This document shows positions 1 through 8,386 of a stretch of DNA of 64,000 nt, piece after piece (the stretch's first letter is position 1; every line of letters begins with the position of its first letter). The stretch is from positions 3,472,001-3,536,000 of the forward strand of contig CBDCMS010000004.1 in NCBI GenBank assembly GCA_965219005.1, given 5' to 3'. The notes under the pieces are model-generated. The model made no database searches, had not been told where the DNA came from, and was given only the letters and a program-made list of their open reading frames with translations. Source of the DNA: CAUZIZ01 sp965219005 (GTDB taxonomy: Bacteria; Acidobacteriota; UBA6911; RPQK01; JAJDTT01). A program made the position numbers and the translations under genes.

Positions 1-2
1 CC

Positions 3-287
3 AATGATCCCTATGACACCAAGTTTCTCAAGGTTCTGGGTAACAGCTTCATCGGCGTTGACCTCCTCGGCAAGTTCGAAGGTTTCGAAGAGTCGCCCCG
101 CGTCGCCATCGACCTGGGTCATCTGCGCTTCGAGCTCAAGCCGGTGGATTGCATGATGTTTGAGGGGCTGGTCGGGCAGATCAACAACATCAACTTCAAT
201 AGTCCCGCTATCCAGGAAGACTTTGAAATCCTCAGGATCGAACACCTGGGCAAGAAGATACCCCGACCCAAGCCTGGATATTGGTAA
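3..287 (+). CDS. C-terminal end of an unidentified protein (partial)
   Basis: An open frame enters from the left edge and ends at TAA 285-287, giving the last 94 residues. It reads well as protein, with a conserved-looking end (KKIPRPKPGYW) and a hydrophobic/acidic mix, but I do not recognise the family. No signal or membrane segment is visible in this part. It converges on the diacylglycerol-kinase-like gene, with 24 bp between the stop codons. The start and most of the protein lie outside the window. Confidence 0.6.
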   Translation, partial: NDPYDTKFLKVLGNSFIGVDLLGKFEGFEESPRVAIDLGHLRFELKPVDCMMFEGLVGQINNINFNSPAIQEDFEILRIEHLGKKIPRPKPGYW

Positions 288-311
288 TCGAAGACCCCTG
301 AGCAGAGTGTT

Positions 312-1232
312 CTAAGGCACCACAACCTGGACTCCCCGGCTGAAGACAGAGAAGCTCATAGGGAGATTTCCCACCAGCTCGCCGTCCATCTGAACCGGAA
401 CTGAAGGGTCGCCCGCAACCTCGACTCGCTGGACCTTGCGGTAGACCACATCCGAGTAGTCGAGGTGCGTTCTTGTGAGGACTCCCCACAGATAGCTCAG
501 AAAGCGTGCTTTCTGGTTCGAGGTGAACAGGCAAACGTCGAGGCACTCCTCATACACACTGGCGTGAGGCGCCATCAGGAGGTGGCCTCCGTATAGCCGA
601 GCATTGGCAACCACAGCGAAGCTGGCCTCCCACTCGGTCCCGTCCAGGGTCAACTGAAAACGCTCAAGGGGACAGTTCCGGAGCGCCGCCAATCCGGCCA
701 ACCAATAGGCTCCGATTCCAAGGGCCTTTTTCAGGCGCGGTGGCACTCTTGCTATCACGTGAGCGTCAAGCCCGATACCCGACATCAGGTGAAAATACCT
801 CCCATTTCCCTCACCCAGATAAATACGCCGCGGGGTCCCGGCAGCCGCGACTGGCAGAGCGTCTTCCAGGCGCAAGGGAACGCCCAGTTCCCGCGCCAAC
901 ACGTTGGCCGTGCCCGCCGGCAACAGCGCCACGGGAGTGTCCGAGGGAGCCGCAAGTCGAAAGGCCTGATGTAGGGTTCCGTCGCCCCCATACACGAGCA
1001 GCCGATCCTTGCCGGCCAGGTCCAACTGCCAATCCGAACGAGTGGGTTGTAGCGTCCCAGCAGAGTCGGGTTGGGGTTCGGATGGGGAGGCCGCATCGGA
1101 AGGCACACGGGTGCACACGGGCTCAGCCTGGATCCCATGCTGCCTCAGGCTCTGCAACAAGAGACGCAGACGTTTTTGAGAAAGGGGAAAGCGACCGGCT
1201 GCGGGATTGTAGAGGAGAACCGCCTCGGTCAT
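312..1232 (-). CDS. Diacylglycerol kinase / YegS-type lipid kinase family protein
   Basis: 306 residues, the usual length of the DAGK catalytic (NAD-kinase-like) superfamily, which phosphorylates lipids such as diacylglycerol or sphingoid bases with ATP. Seen in the sequence: an N-terminal YNPAAG segment, the nucleotide-binding GGDGT at residues 82-86, PAGTANVLA at 105-113, and a beta-sandwich C-terminal half with the PVQMDGE segment typical of this family. A low-complexity Ser/Pro-rich insert lies near residues 45-65. It is last in a minus-strand run with the M23 peptidase and coaD, about 60 bp behind the peptidase gene, which fits a role in envelope lipid metabolism. The substrate cannot be told from the sequence. 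Confidence 0.85.
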   Translation of the reverse strand: MTEAVLLYNPAAGRFPLSQKRLRLLLQSLRQHGIQAEPVCTRVPSDAASPSEPQPDSAGTLQPTRSDWQLDLAGKDRLLVYGGDGTLHQAFRLAAPSDTPVALLPAGTANVLARELGVPLRLEDALPVAAAGTPRRIYLGEGNGRYFHLMSGIGLDAHVIARVPPRLKKALGIGAYWLAGLAALRNCPLERFQLTLDGTEWEASFAVVANARLYGGHLLMAPHASVYEECLDVCLFTSNQKARFLSYLWGVLTRTHLDYSDVVYRKVQRVEVAGDPSVPVQMDGELVGNLPMSFSVFSRGVQVVVP

Positions 1233-1291
1233 GTTTTTTTCCGAGCCAACCGAGTCGTTCAGACGTTCACGCGGGGTTCTAGCTCAGGAGC

Positions 1292-2584
1292 CTAACGGGA
1301 GGCAACGACCCGCTTCATCTGGGGCTCCCGCTCCGGTATCGACTCCAGCCGCTCGAGCAGGGCATCCCGCACTGACTCGAAGGCCTTCCTATGCTTCGCC
1401 GGAAGAGGCTTCACGGGAAGGGAGGTCAGTCTTCGCGGGTTGAGATACTTTCCTCGCTTGTTCTGGACTCTGTAGTCCAGGTGCGGACCCGTGGACAAAC
1501 CGGTGGATCCAACCTTGCCGATCGTATCGCCCTGTCGAACGTGAGCTCCACGCCGCACCTGGATCCTAGAGAGGTGGGCATAGCTGGTCATGAATCCGTT
1601 GGCGTGGCGTACCTTCACCATCTTCCCGTAGCCCCCATTGCGGCCCGCAAGAATGACCCTGCCTGCCCCTGCCGCCTTCACCGGGGTGCCGGCTGGAGCG
1701 CCGTAATCCACCCCTAGATGGGGCCGACGCTTCTTCAAGATGGGATGAAATCGGGAATAGGAGAAGCCGGAGGTGATTCGTGGATTATAACTGAAGGGAA
1801 CCTTCAACAGGGCTTTCTTAACCGAGTTCCCTTCCCGGTCGAAATGTCCCTTCTTACCCGTTTCCGGATCCTCGAACAAGAACGCCTGGAACGGCTTGCC
1901 CTCATGCTCGAAGTGCACCGCTTCGATATCGCCATAGACGAAGAAATCTCTCTCCTTCTGGTACCTCTTCTTCATGATCAGCTTGACCGAATCGTTGGGC
2001 TGAATTTCGGTGAAGTTGATGTCCCAGGCAAAAATATGAAATAGGGTGTCCACCAACGTAGCCTTTTCCCCTTGAGAGATGAGCGTGTTCCAGAGGGAAG
2101 TCTGGATCTGCCCGTAGAACTCTTCCTCCACCAGTTCGAAAGGGTGTTGATGGCGGGAGGCAACATATCCGTCGGGCTCGGACGAGACCAGCAGATACTC
2201 TTCGTTGTCTATGTGATATTCCAGAGCTCGGAAGGACCCATCCAGGAACCGTTCAAGCACGATCCGGTTGCCAGCCTTGATCCGGTGCAGGTTGTAGACG
2301 GACTGGGTGTCTTCGATGAGGCGATAGATGTCGGGAGGACCGAATTCAAACCGGCTCAACACAGTGGCGAGCGTGGCGTTGCGCCGAATCGTATCTTCGA
2401 CCCGAAGGGTCTTGGGCTCGGGTACCGTGGAAGCCTCAGCGTGCATCCAGGCGGTATTGAGGAGCGTATCTTCCGCCTTCTGCCCCGGGGTGAAGAACCA
2501 CCAGGACAAGCAGAAAGCAGCAGAAAGGATTAGCGTTGGGACTGGAAACCAACGAAAGCTCACCCGATTCTTATCGGACCCCAT
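1292..2584 (-). CDS. M23-family peptidoglycan endopeptidase, membrane anchored
   Basis: 430 residues. A single N-terminal hydrophobic segment (about residues 13-31) should anchor it in the inner membrane, facing the periplasm. The middle (about 60-250) resembles the OapA/LysM-like lead-in of MepM-type proteins. The C-terminal M23 (lysostaphin-like) domain contains the zinc ligands H289 and D293 in HLGVDYG, plus SYAHLS and GPHLDYR. The second His of the usual HxH is Asp here, a variant that may matter for activity. The expected role is cleaving peptide cross-links in murein during growth or division. The start lies 9 bp after the coaD stop, so the two are probably co-transcribed. Confidence 0.85.
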   Translation of the reverse strand: MGSDKNRVSFRWFPVPTLILSAAFCLSWWFFTPGQKAEDTLLNTAWMHAEASTVPEPKTLRVEDTIRRNATLATVLSRFEFGPPDIYRLIEDTQSVYNLHRIKAGNRIVLERFLDGSFRALEYHIDNEEYLLVSSEPDGYVASRHQHPFELVEEEFYGQIQTSLWNTLISQGEKATLVDTLFHIFAWDINFTEIQPNDSVKLIMKKRYQKERDFFVYGDIEAVHFEHEGKPFQAFLFEDPETGKKGHFDREGNSVKKALLKVPFSYNPRITSGFSYSRFHPILKKRRPHLGVDYGAPAGTPVKAAGAGRVILAGRNGGYGKMVKVRHANGFMTSYAHLSRIQVRRGAHVRQGDTIGKVGSTGLSTGPHLDYRVQNKRGKYLNPRRLTSLPVKPLPAKHRKAFESVRDALLERLESIPEREPQMKRVVASR

Positions 2585-2593
2585 TGTTAGTCC

Positions 2594-3115
2594 TTAGCCA
2601 GAGGGGCTCTCGCTCTGCGCCGGCTTGACCCGGTCCCGAGCCCCTTCCAGGTAGGTTTCGACAACGGCTGGAACCAGCCCATTCACCGACCCTCCCAGAG
2701 AGAACACCTCCTTGACCAGGCTCGAGCTCAAATAGGAATAGGCTCCCGCGGGCATCATGAAGATCGTCTCGATATCAGGTTGCATGGTACGGTTCATCAG
2801 TGCCATCTGGAGCTCGAACTCGTAATCGGTTACGGCTCGAATTCCCCGCAAAATCACACGCGCATCATTCTCGACCGCGTAGTTTACCAGGAGTCCGTCA
2901 AAGGTATCGACCTCGACGTTGTCCCAACTGCGGGTGGCTTCTTCCAGCATTTGGACCCGTTCATCTAAAGTGAACAAGGGCTCTTTGTCAAGATTCAGCA
3001 GGACTGCCACAATAACTCTGTCGAAGATGCTACTGCTGCGCTGCATGATATCCAGGTGCCCATTCGTGACCGGATCGAAGGAACCTGGATAGATTGCGGT
3101 CACCTCTTTCGCCAT
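2594..3115 (-). CDS. coaD: Pantetheine-phosphate adenylyltransferase
   Basis: Catalyses the penultimate step of coenzyme A synthesis (4'-phosphopantetheine plus ATP to dephospho-CoA). 173 residues from ATG 3115-3113 (MAKEVTAIYPG), close to the roughly 160 of E. coli CoaD. Visible signatures are the nucleotidyltransferase motif GSFDPVTNGH at the N-terminus and the C-terminal SYLSSSLVKE that corresponds to the ISSTxVR motif. The frame stays open upstream to 3442, but that extension only translates a heptamer repeat, so the downstream ATG is chosen. The M23 peptidase gene follows after 9 bp. Confidence 0.95.
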   Translation of the reverse strand: MAKEVTAIYPGSFDPVTNGHLDIMQRSSSIFDRVIVAVLLNLDKEPLFTLDERVQMLEEATRSWDNVEVDTFDGLLVNYAVENDARVILRGIRAVTDYEFELQMALMNRTMQPDIETIFMMPAGAYSYLSSSLVKEVFSLGGSVNGLVPAVVETYLEGARDRVKPAQSESPSG

Positions 3116-3190
3116 ACGACTGCCGCCGCTATGGTACGGTACGCCGACGTAAAAAGACAACGGGGTGGGAAGGTCGCACGTCGGAAGCAG

Positions 3191-3424
3191 GAAGTCACAG
3201 GTCGCAAGTCTCAGGTCGCAGGTTCTGTTCTTCGGGAGATCGCAAAGCCCCATTTCAGCGGAGTTTGAGTCGAAAAGCCCTTGACTTTGGCCGAGAGTGT
3301 TCTCCGAAAAATGACCTGCGACCTGCGACCTGCGACCTGCGACCTGCGACCTGCGACCTGCGACCTGCGACCTGCGACCTGCGACCTGCGACCTGCGACC
3401 TGCGACCTGCGACCTGCGACCTGC
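3191..3424. repeat. Heptanucleotide repeat element with inverted arms (AGGTCGC / GACCTGC)
   Basis: Sixteen perfect tandem copies of GACCTGC occupy 3313-3424. Five units of the complementary orientation (AGGTCGC and variants) occupy 3191-3225. The two blocks are inverted relative to each other with about 87 bp between, so the transcript could form a long hairpin upstream of coaD. No protein role is credible for the in-frame translation (repeated SQVAGRR). Confidence 0.9.
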
Positions 3425-3434
3425 GCGTTCAGAC

Positions 3435-3719
3435 CTACCCACAGAGAAACAAGTCCCGATACAAGTGAAACAGGCGCTCCAGGTCCCGACGTGGAAGCCT
3501 TCCCTCTTCCAGGGCTCGATAGAGATCGTCCAGCCGCGCCTTCAGCTCACCTAGCCAAAGGGAGCGTTCTTCACTGGAGAGTCCGCCTGAGTGGAACCAT
3601 CCGTCGGCCCAGTTCTGGACCAGGAGAAAACTCCGATACTGGGACGATGTGAGACGAGATCTTATCAGGGAGAGGAGGATCGCGGCGCGGTTGTGCTCTT
3701 GGCGAAAACGGTTCTGCAT
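3435..3719 (-). CDS. Small hypothetical protein
   Basis: 94 residues from ATG 3719; the frame stays open to a TTG at 3782 (115 residues), but that stretch overlaps the sigma-gene promoter on the other strand, so the ATG is preferred. The protein is helical and charged (Arg, Leu and Glu rich, ending LERLFHLYRDLFLCG), without signal peptide or membrane segment. I do not recognise a family. It lies between the heptamer repeat and the divergent sigma gene. It may be real, but the evidence is only an uninterrupted frame with plausible composition. Confidence 0.45.
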   Translation of the reverse strand: MQNRFRQEHNRAAILLSLIRSRLTSSQYRSFLLVQNWADGWFHSGGLSSEERSLWLGELKARLDDLYRALEEGRLPRRDLERLFHLYRDLFLCG

Positions 3720-3745
3720 GCGGGTCCATCTCACGATTGAGGGGT

Positions 3746-3775
3746 TTGACAGCTTTGCGATCTGGCCCCTATAAT
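3746..3775 (+). promoter_or_regulatory. Consensus sigma-70 promoter upstream of the sigma gene
   Basis: A perfect -35 TTGACA (3746-3751) and a perfect -10 TATAAT (3770-3775) are separated by 18 bp. The expected transcript start is near 3782, about 60 nt before the sigma gene. Both hexamers match the consensus exactly, so housekeeping-driven expression is likely. Confidence 0.75.
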
Positions 3776-3844
3776 CACTCAAGTTTATTTTCGATTTCCC
3801 ACCAGGTTTTCTAACGTTTCAGATGACGTTCCTGCGAAGCGCTT

Positions 3845-4432
3845 TTGCGTCGTATGTTGGAACGCATCTGGCACGAGAAGCGAGCCGTTTTCCGCTCCAT
3901 AGCCCTGAGGATGCTGCTCGATCCTTCCCGCGTCGACGACATCTTGCAGGAGGCCTTCGCCCACGTGCTGGCCTCGGGGAGGTCCTTTCCATCCGAGGCA
4001 GACGCCTATCGCTACATGAGGCGGGTGGTTTCCAATACGACCATCGACCACTACCGTGCCTCCAAGCGAGCAGTGGACCGCTTTTCGACGGAGACCATCT
4101 TCGTCTATTCGGAGCCTAGATCGAGCCAACCGGGCCCCCTGACAACCTTGCTCAAGAACGAATTTGCGAGGTCCAGATCCGAGCTCCTGGAAGAGGTGGC
4201 CAGAGCACTCACCGATCTTCCCCCGGATCAGCGTGAGGCGATTCTGCTGATCCTCGGACCGCGTCCACGGAAGCTCACGGAGATCTGTCGTGAGATGGGT
4301 GTGCCTTATAGCACTCTGAGGAGCCGTATGATCGCCGGACTGCAACGGATACGGAAGAAGCTGAAGGTCAAGGGGCTTTACCGGCCCTATCTCGAGCTTA
4401 AGCAAGGGGGATCACGCCGTCACGGCGCCTGA
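3845..4432 (+). CDS. ECF-type RNA polymerase sigma factor
   Basis: 195 residues from TTG 3845; ATG 3854 is an alternative three codons in. The N-terminal half is sigma region 2 (residues about 5-75; helical with DDILQEAFAHVL and a basic YRYMRRVVSNT recognition stretch). The C-terminal half is region 4 (about 115-175; LPPDQREAILLI, then a helix-turn-helix around LTEICREMGVPYSTLRSRM). Regions 1 and 3 are absent, as expected for ECF factors. No anti-sigma gene is adjacent. It converges on rsmD with a 5-bp gap and breaks up the commonly adjacent rsmD-coaD pair. The regulon is unknown. Confidence 0.8.
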   Translation: MRRMLERIWHEKRAVFRSIALRMLLDPSRVDDILQEAFAHVLASGRSFPSEADAYRYMRRVVSNTTIDHYRASKRAVDRFSTETIFVYSEPRSSQPGPLTTLLKNEFARSRSELLEEVARALTDLPPDQREAILLILGPRPRKLTEICREMGVPYSTLRSRMIAGLQRIRKKLKVKGLYRPYLELKQGGSRRHGA

Positions 4433-4437
4433 CGAGA

Positions 4438-5004
4438 TCAAGACTGGACGGACTGCAAACCGGGTACGACTTGGAAAAAGAGGAGCTGATTGTCCCCCAC
4501 CTTCACCACCCGTGAAAGCGCGAGAGCTTCGGGCAAGGAGGGTATGGGGGTCTTCTTGAAGGTCTCGAGGATTATCTGGGTCTCCGCCTTCAAACAGGGT
4601 AGCCTGCTCACCCGATCGAGCAGTTTCTGGTGTCGCTTGAAGAGATAGGGCGGGTCCAGGAAGACGAAGTCCAGAGGCGGGGATTCCAGGTTTCTGAGAA
4701 GCGTAAAGACGTCTTTCTGCTGAACCTCCCAACCCTCATCAATACCGCAAAGTTGAAGATTCTTCTTGAGCAGCCGCATTGCGATGAACTCGCGATCGTT
4801 AAAGTTGATGAACGCGGCTCCGCGGCTGAGCGCTTCGATTCCCACGGCGCCGCTCCCGCAGAAGGCATCCAGCCAGACCGACCCAACCACCGATCTGCCA
4901 AGGACGTTGAAGAAGCACTCTCGCGCCCGGTCCGTAGTGGGACGAATCCCACCTCGGACGGTGGCCAGGCGGCGCCCTCGATACTTTCCGCTAATGATCC
5001 TCAT
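4438..5004 (-). CDS. rsmD: 16S rRNA (guanine966-N2)-methyltransferase
   Basis: Methylates G966 of 16S rRNA using S-adenosylmethionine. The start is ATG 5004 (MRIISGKYRGRRL), which has GGAGAGG about 7 nt upstream; a GTG five codons earlier is less likely. Visible: the N-terminal RNA-binding segment, TTDRARECFFNVL, SAM-binding motif I (LDAFCGSGAVGIEAL), and the catalytic DPPY. At 188 residues it has the usual length. It follows recG by 21 bp on the same strand, so the two are likely co-transcribed. Confidence 0.93.
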   Translation of the reverse strand: MRIISGKYRGRRLATVRGGIRPTTDRARECFFNVLGRSVVGSVWLDAFCGSGAVGIEALSRGAAFINFNDREFIAMRLLKKNLQLCGIDEGWEVQQKDVFTLLRNLESPPLDFVFLDPPYLFKRHQKLLDRVSRLPCLKAETQIILETFKKTPIPSLPEALALSRVVKVGDNQLLFFQVVPGLQSVQS

Positions 5005-5025
5005 TGGCACCCTCTCCACCGAGGG

Positions 5026-7149
5026 TCAGCCCACGACATAGAGGCCATAACGCTCCTTCCACTGGTCGATGAGCTGGTTTATCAACAACGCGGGCCGATC
5101 TGCCTCGGCCAACATCTCACGCAGAAGCTGCCTGGCTTCGATGGCTGCCAGCTCTAACGCCTCTCGGTCGCGAACGATGTTCCCGAAACGGAATTCGGGT
5201 AGGCCGGACTGTCGCGTACCCACAAACTCACCGGGGCCCCTGATTTCCAGGTCCTTCTCCGCTATCTTGAATCCGTCATTGGTTCTACGCATGATCTCGA
5301 GTCTCTGGTAAGCAGCCTCTGAGCGCGCCCCTTCGGTCATCAGAATGCAGATCCCGGGGTGCCTGCCCCGGCCAATTCTTCCCCTGAGCTGGTGCAATTG
5401 GGAAAGCCCGAACCGCTCGGCGTGCTCGATCGCCATGACGGAGGCGTTGGGCAAATCGATCCCTACCTCAACCACGGTGGTCGAAACCAGGACCTGGATG
5501 CGGCCTTCCCGCAATCCACCCATCAACTCTTCCTTCTCGTCCGACTTGAGCCGCCCATGAATGAGTCCGACCTTGAACTCCCGAAATACCTCCTGCTGCA
5601 GGTGCTCAGCCATGGCCGTGGCAGCTCGGAGGTCAAGCTTCTGCGACTCGTCGATCAGCGGATAGACGATAAAGGCCTGGCGCTGCCTCTTCAGCTCGCT
5701 CCGGATCAAATTGTAGACCTCCTGGCGGCTTCGCTCTGACTTGATTACGGTGCGCACAGGCTGACGGCCGGGCGGCATCTCATCCAGCACGGACAGATCC
5801 AGGTCTCCGTAGACGGTGAGCGCCAGACTCCGGGGTATCGGCGTCGCGGTCATGACGAGCGTGTCCGGACGCCCCCCTTTGGCCATTAGCCGGGACCTCT
5901 GTAGGACTCCAAAGCGGTGCTGCTCATCGATGACCACCAAAGCAAGATCCTTGAACTCCACCTGCTGCTCGATCAAGGCGTGGGTTCCGATGACCAGATC
6001 AACCTCGCCCGATTCAATTCGAGCCAGGATTGCCTTGCGCTTCTTACCCTTGACTCGACTCGTCAGAAGGACCACTTCGTAGGAGGTATTCTCCAGGTCG
6101 CTCTGAAAAGTCTGGAAGTGCTGTTCTGCCAGGATCTCGGTCGGAGCCATCAGGGCAGTCTGATGGCCGTTCTCAATACCCACTACGATGGCCTGTAAAG
6201 CTACAATCGTTTTACCGGAACCTACATCACCGTGAAGCAGGCGGCTCATCACTTTGGTGCTGCAAAGGTCGTCGACGATTTCCTTGAGCACCCGCTTTTG
6301 AGCGCGGCTGGGGCGGAAGGGGAGCACCGACTTCAAAGCCTGTCGGAGTCGGTCGCCCGTCTGCATGACCCGAGTCTTGGGCAAGACCTCTCGCTGTCTC
6401 TTGATCAGTTGAAGGCCCGTCTGGAAAAGAAAGAACTCCTCGAAGATCAAGCGGCGGTGAGCCTCAGTTTGGTTTGATTCAAGACGCTGCCAGAATGACT
6501 CCCGCGTTTCGCCCGGAGGCACTGTTGGGAAGTGAATCTCCTGCAGGGCCGAAAGTCGGTCCAGGAAGCCATGCTTCTGTCTCAGGCTTAGGGGGAGAGG
6601 ATCTGTGACTTCCGACCCCAGGTCAGCGAGCAGCCTGAAAAGAATGCCTCGCAGCATCCTAGTCGTGAGTTTTCCAAGCCGGCGATAGATGGGGACAATC
6701 CTTCCACCGTGGATCTTCGCATCGGACGCCGAGTCAATGAGCTCCCACTCTGGATTGATCAGCGCAAGGTCCATGGAATAGTCATCGCGGCGAGGGACCC
6801 CAAACAAGATCAGCCGCTGGCCCTTGCGTAGAACGCGACTCAGATAGGACTGGTTGAAAAACTTCACCGAGAGCGAACCGGAGGAGTCCCGAATCATGAT
6901 CTCGAAGATCTTCACCCCCTTCATGGGAGTCGTGTAGTCACCCGTAACCAGAATCTCCCCCTCCACCAGAGCCTCTTCTCCAGCCGCCATATCGCTGACT
7001 TTCTTGTAGTTGGAGCGGTCCTCGTAGCGGAACGGTTTGTAGCTCAGAAGATCTTCGACGGTGCGGATCCCAGCCTGCGCAAACATCTCGGCTCGGGCAG
7101 GCCCGACTCCTTTCACGAATTGCACCGAGGTGTCCAGTTGAACTGCCAT
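5026..7149 (-). CDS. recG: ATP-dependent DNA helicase RecG
   Basis: 707 residues, full length. RecG remodels stalled replication forks and branch-migrates Holliday junctions. Order visible: N-terminal helix-hairpin-helix-like start (FVKGVGPARAEMFAQAGI), an OB-fold wedge domain (about 50-150), helicase domain 1 with Walker A GDVGSGKT and the DEQH box, then helicase domain 2 with HGRLKSDEKEELM, STTVVEVGIDLPNA and QLRGRIGRG, and a C-terminal domain. All motor motifs are intact. The downstream neighbour rsmD is a common partner. Confidence 0.96.
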   Translation of the reverse strand: MAVQLDTSVQFVKGVGPARAEMFAQAGIRTVEDLLSYKPFRYEDRSNYKKVSDMAAGEEALVEGEILVTGDYTTPMKGVKIFEIMIRDSSGSLSVKFFNQSYLSRVLRKGQRLILFGVPRRDDYSMDLALINPEWELIDSASDAKIHGGRIVPIYRRLGKLTTRMLRGILFRLLADLGSEVTDPLPLSLRQKHGFLDRLSALQEIHFPTVPPGETRESFWQRLESNQTEAHRRLIFEEFFLFQTGLQLIKRQREVLPKTRVMQTGDRLRQALKSVLPFRPSRAQKRVLKEIVDDLCSTKVMSRLLHGDVGSGKTIVALQAIVVGIENGHQTALMAPTEILAEQHFQTFQSDLENTSYEVVLLTSRVKGKKRKAILARIESGEVDLVIGTHALIEQQVEFKDLALVVIDEQHRFGVLQRSRLMAKGGRPDTLVMTATPIPRSLALTVYGDLDLSVLDEMPPGRQPVRTVIKSERSRQEVYNLIRSELKRQRQAFIVYPLIDESQKLDLRAATAMAEHLQQEVFREFKVGLIHGRLKSDEKEELMGGLREGRIQVLVSTTVVEVGIDLPNASVMAIEHAERFGLSQLHQLRGRIGRGRHPGICILMTEGARSEAAYQRLEIMRRTNDGFKIAEKDLEIRGPGEFVGTRQSGLPEFRFGNIVRDREALELAAIEARQLLREMLAEADRPALLINQLIDQWKERYGLYVVG

Positions 7150-7417
7150 TGCTTCGGAAGGCTGCGGGCCTTTTCCTGGCGGACAAGCCGAACGCCAAAT
7201 CCCTACGACCAGGAAGTCATTCCAGATGGCCCAAACTATGATCTTATCAGTCCCAGAGACTCACGAGCAGACGGATTTCGGTGGAACCTACGGTGCGACC
7301 ACTCACCGGCCTGGATCATTCAGGAAGAAACTTTGGTCGGGGATAGGGGAGATTCTGCGGTTGTCCAGCTCGCTCCCGCCTTCGTCGTCCTCGACAGCCG
7401 GAACTGGGGTTCCTATT

Positions 7418-7530
7418 GCTGAACGGTCAAGTCGTTCGCGGCTCTGCCGGACCTGGCTTCGCAATACTGGCAGTCTGTTCGTGCACGGCAACACCTCTTT
7501 TCCGGCACTGTTCACTGCGCTACTGCTCAC
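7418..7530 (-). repeat. Dispersed AGTGAAC-heptad repeat, copy 1
   Basis: Read on the minus strand it begins with heptad-like units (AGTGAGC, AGTAGCGC, AGTGAAC, AGTGCCGG). It ends in a conserved block containing CCGGCAGAGCCGCGA and GACTTGA. The same order recurs at 35243 and in shorter form at 12624 and 63441. Confidence 0.75.
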
Positions 7531-7639
7531 TTTTCAAGTTTCATACAAATTTCAGACTAGTGGGGCCCCCAGGGAGGCTGACCCCATTCGAGAAAGAAAC
7601 TTGTGTACGAACGGTGAACGTCAAAGTGAGTCGTCCTCC

Positions 7640-7761
7640 GGCCTTCGAAATTCGCCAGTTCGATATTCTGCGGTTCAACATTTCCACCGGTTGCCTTTTC
7701 CAAAGCAAAGGCTAAATCACGAACCGCAGAACACCGAACATGCGAACGCCGAAGTGAAGGC
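7640..7761. repeat. Dispersed TTCG-phased inverted-arm repeat, copy 1
   Basis: The left arm (7640-7685) and the reverse complement of the right arm (7710-7761) share phased TTCG words every 7-8 bp and the core TTCTGCGGTTC. The intervening loop is about 24 bp. A second copy lies at 21391-21515. In that copy both arms carry TTCTGCTG instead, so pairing is preserved. Confidence 0.8.
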
Positions 7762-7828
7762 AATACCTATCAAGTTTCAGACTAGGAAGCGAGGCAGGCC
7801 CCGGCCGCGACTATGTTAAGATGTCTTT

Positions 7829-8386
7829 GTGCGCCACGTTTTGATCGTCCTTCTTCTGATCGGTGCTTCTTGCGGTAAAAGCCTTGAGAAGCAGGTCCAA
7901 GACGGGGTCCGCATATTCGATACTGCGGAGTTCTCGAAGAAGCAGGTCAAAGTAGATGAGATCAAATACATGGGAAGCCACGCCGTTGCTACAGTGACAG
8001 TCAAGACGGCGGTCAAGATGATCAAGCAGGACGGCCAATGGGTGATCGATGAGGTACGCATCGGAGATCGCCGCTGGGAAAAGGCTGAGTTCATCATCGC
8101 AGTGCTGAACGAAAAGAGAACGGCCCGCACGCGTTCCGATCTGAATACGCTTTCCTCGGGAATCAGCCAATACAGGAACCAGCACTCGAGACTACCCAGG
8201 GCGAAGAACTTCGAAGAACTGGTCGATACCCTGGCCCCTGACTACCTGGAACAACTGAAGCGTCTAGACGCCTGGTCGAACCCCTTTTCCTATAGGGCAT
8301 TATCTGTCTCGGAGTACGATCTCCGTTCGGCAGGGCCCGATGGCAAAATAGATACTGCAGACGATTTGATACCTGGAGACCAGTAA
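7829..8386 (+). CDS. Probable exported protein with GspG-like C-terminal domain
   Basis: 185 residues from GTG 7829. A short hydrophobic leader (VLIVLLLIGASCG) looks like a lipoprotein signal, although the -3 position is not the usual Leu. The C-terminal 80 residues match the globular domain of type II secretion major pseudopilins: TRSDLNTLSSGISQYR, then DAWSNPFSYR and SAGPDGKIDTADD, the calcium-loop region. The N-terminal prepilin cleavage site and hydrophobic helix of true pseudopilins are absent; instead there is an unrelated domain of about 80 residues. Its stop overlaps the start of the thioredoxin-like gene (TAATG), suggesting coupled translation. Confidence 0.65.
   Translation: MRHVLIVLLLIGASCGKSLEKQVQDGVRIFDTAEFSKKQVKVDEIKYMGSHAVATVTVKTAVKMIKQDGQWVIDEVRIGDRRWEKAEFIIAVLNEKRTARTRSDLNTLSSGISQYRNQHSRLPRAKNFEELVDTLAPDYLEQLKRLDAWSNPFSYRALSVSEYDLRSAGPDGKIDTADDLIPGDQ

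Larger units (their letters stand above)
7150..7828. other. 679-bp non-coding gap carrying two dispersed repeats
   Basis: No credible gene lies here; the open frames mirror repeat sequence. It lies between the divergent recG and lipoprotein genes, so it should contain both promoters, but I see no clear consensus hexamers. Two dispersed elements fill most of the right half and are listed separately. Confidence 0.7.

Noticed and set aside
3313..3424. Possible CRISPR array
   Set aside because: Contiguous 7-bp units with no spacers and no cas genes.
3116..3442. N-terminal extension of coaD rich in repeated SQVAGRR
   Set aside because: It is the translation of the heptamer repeat; the family start and length fit ATG 3115.
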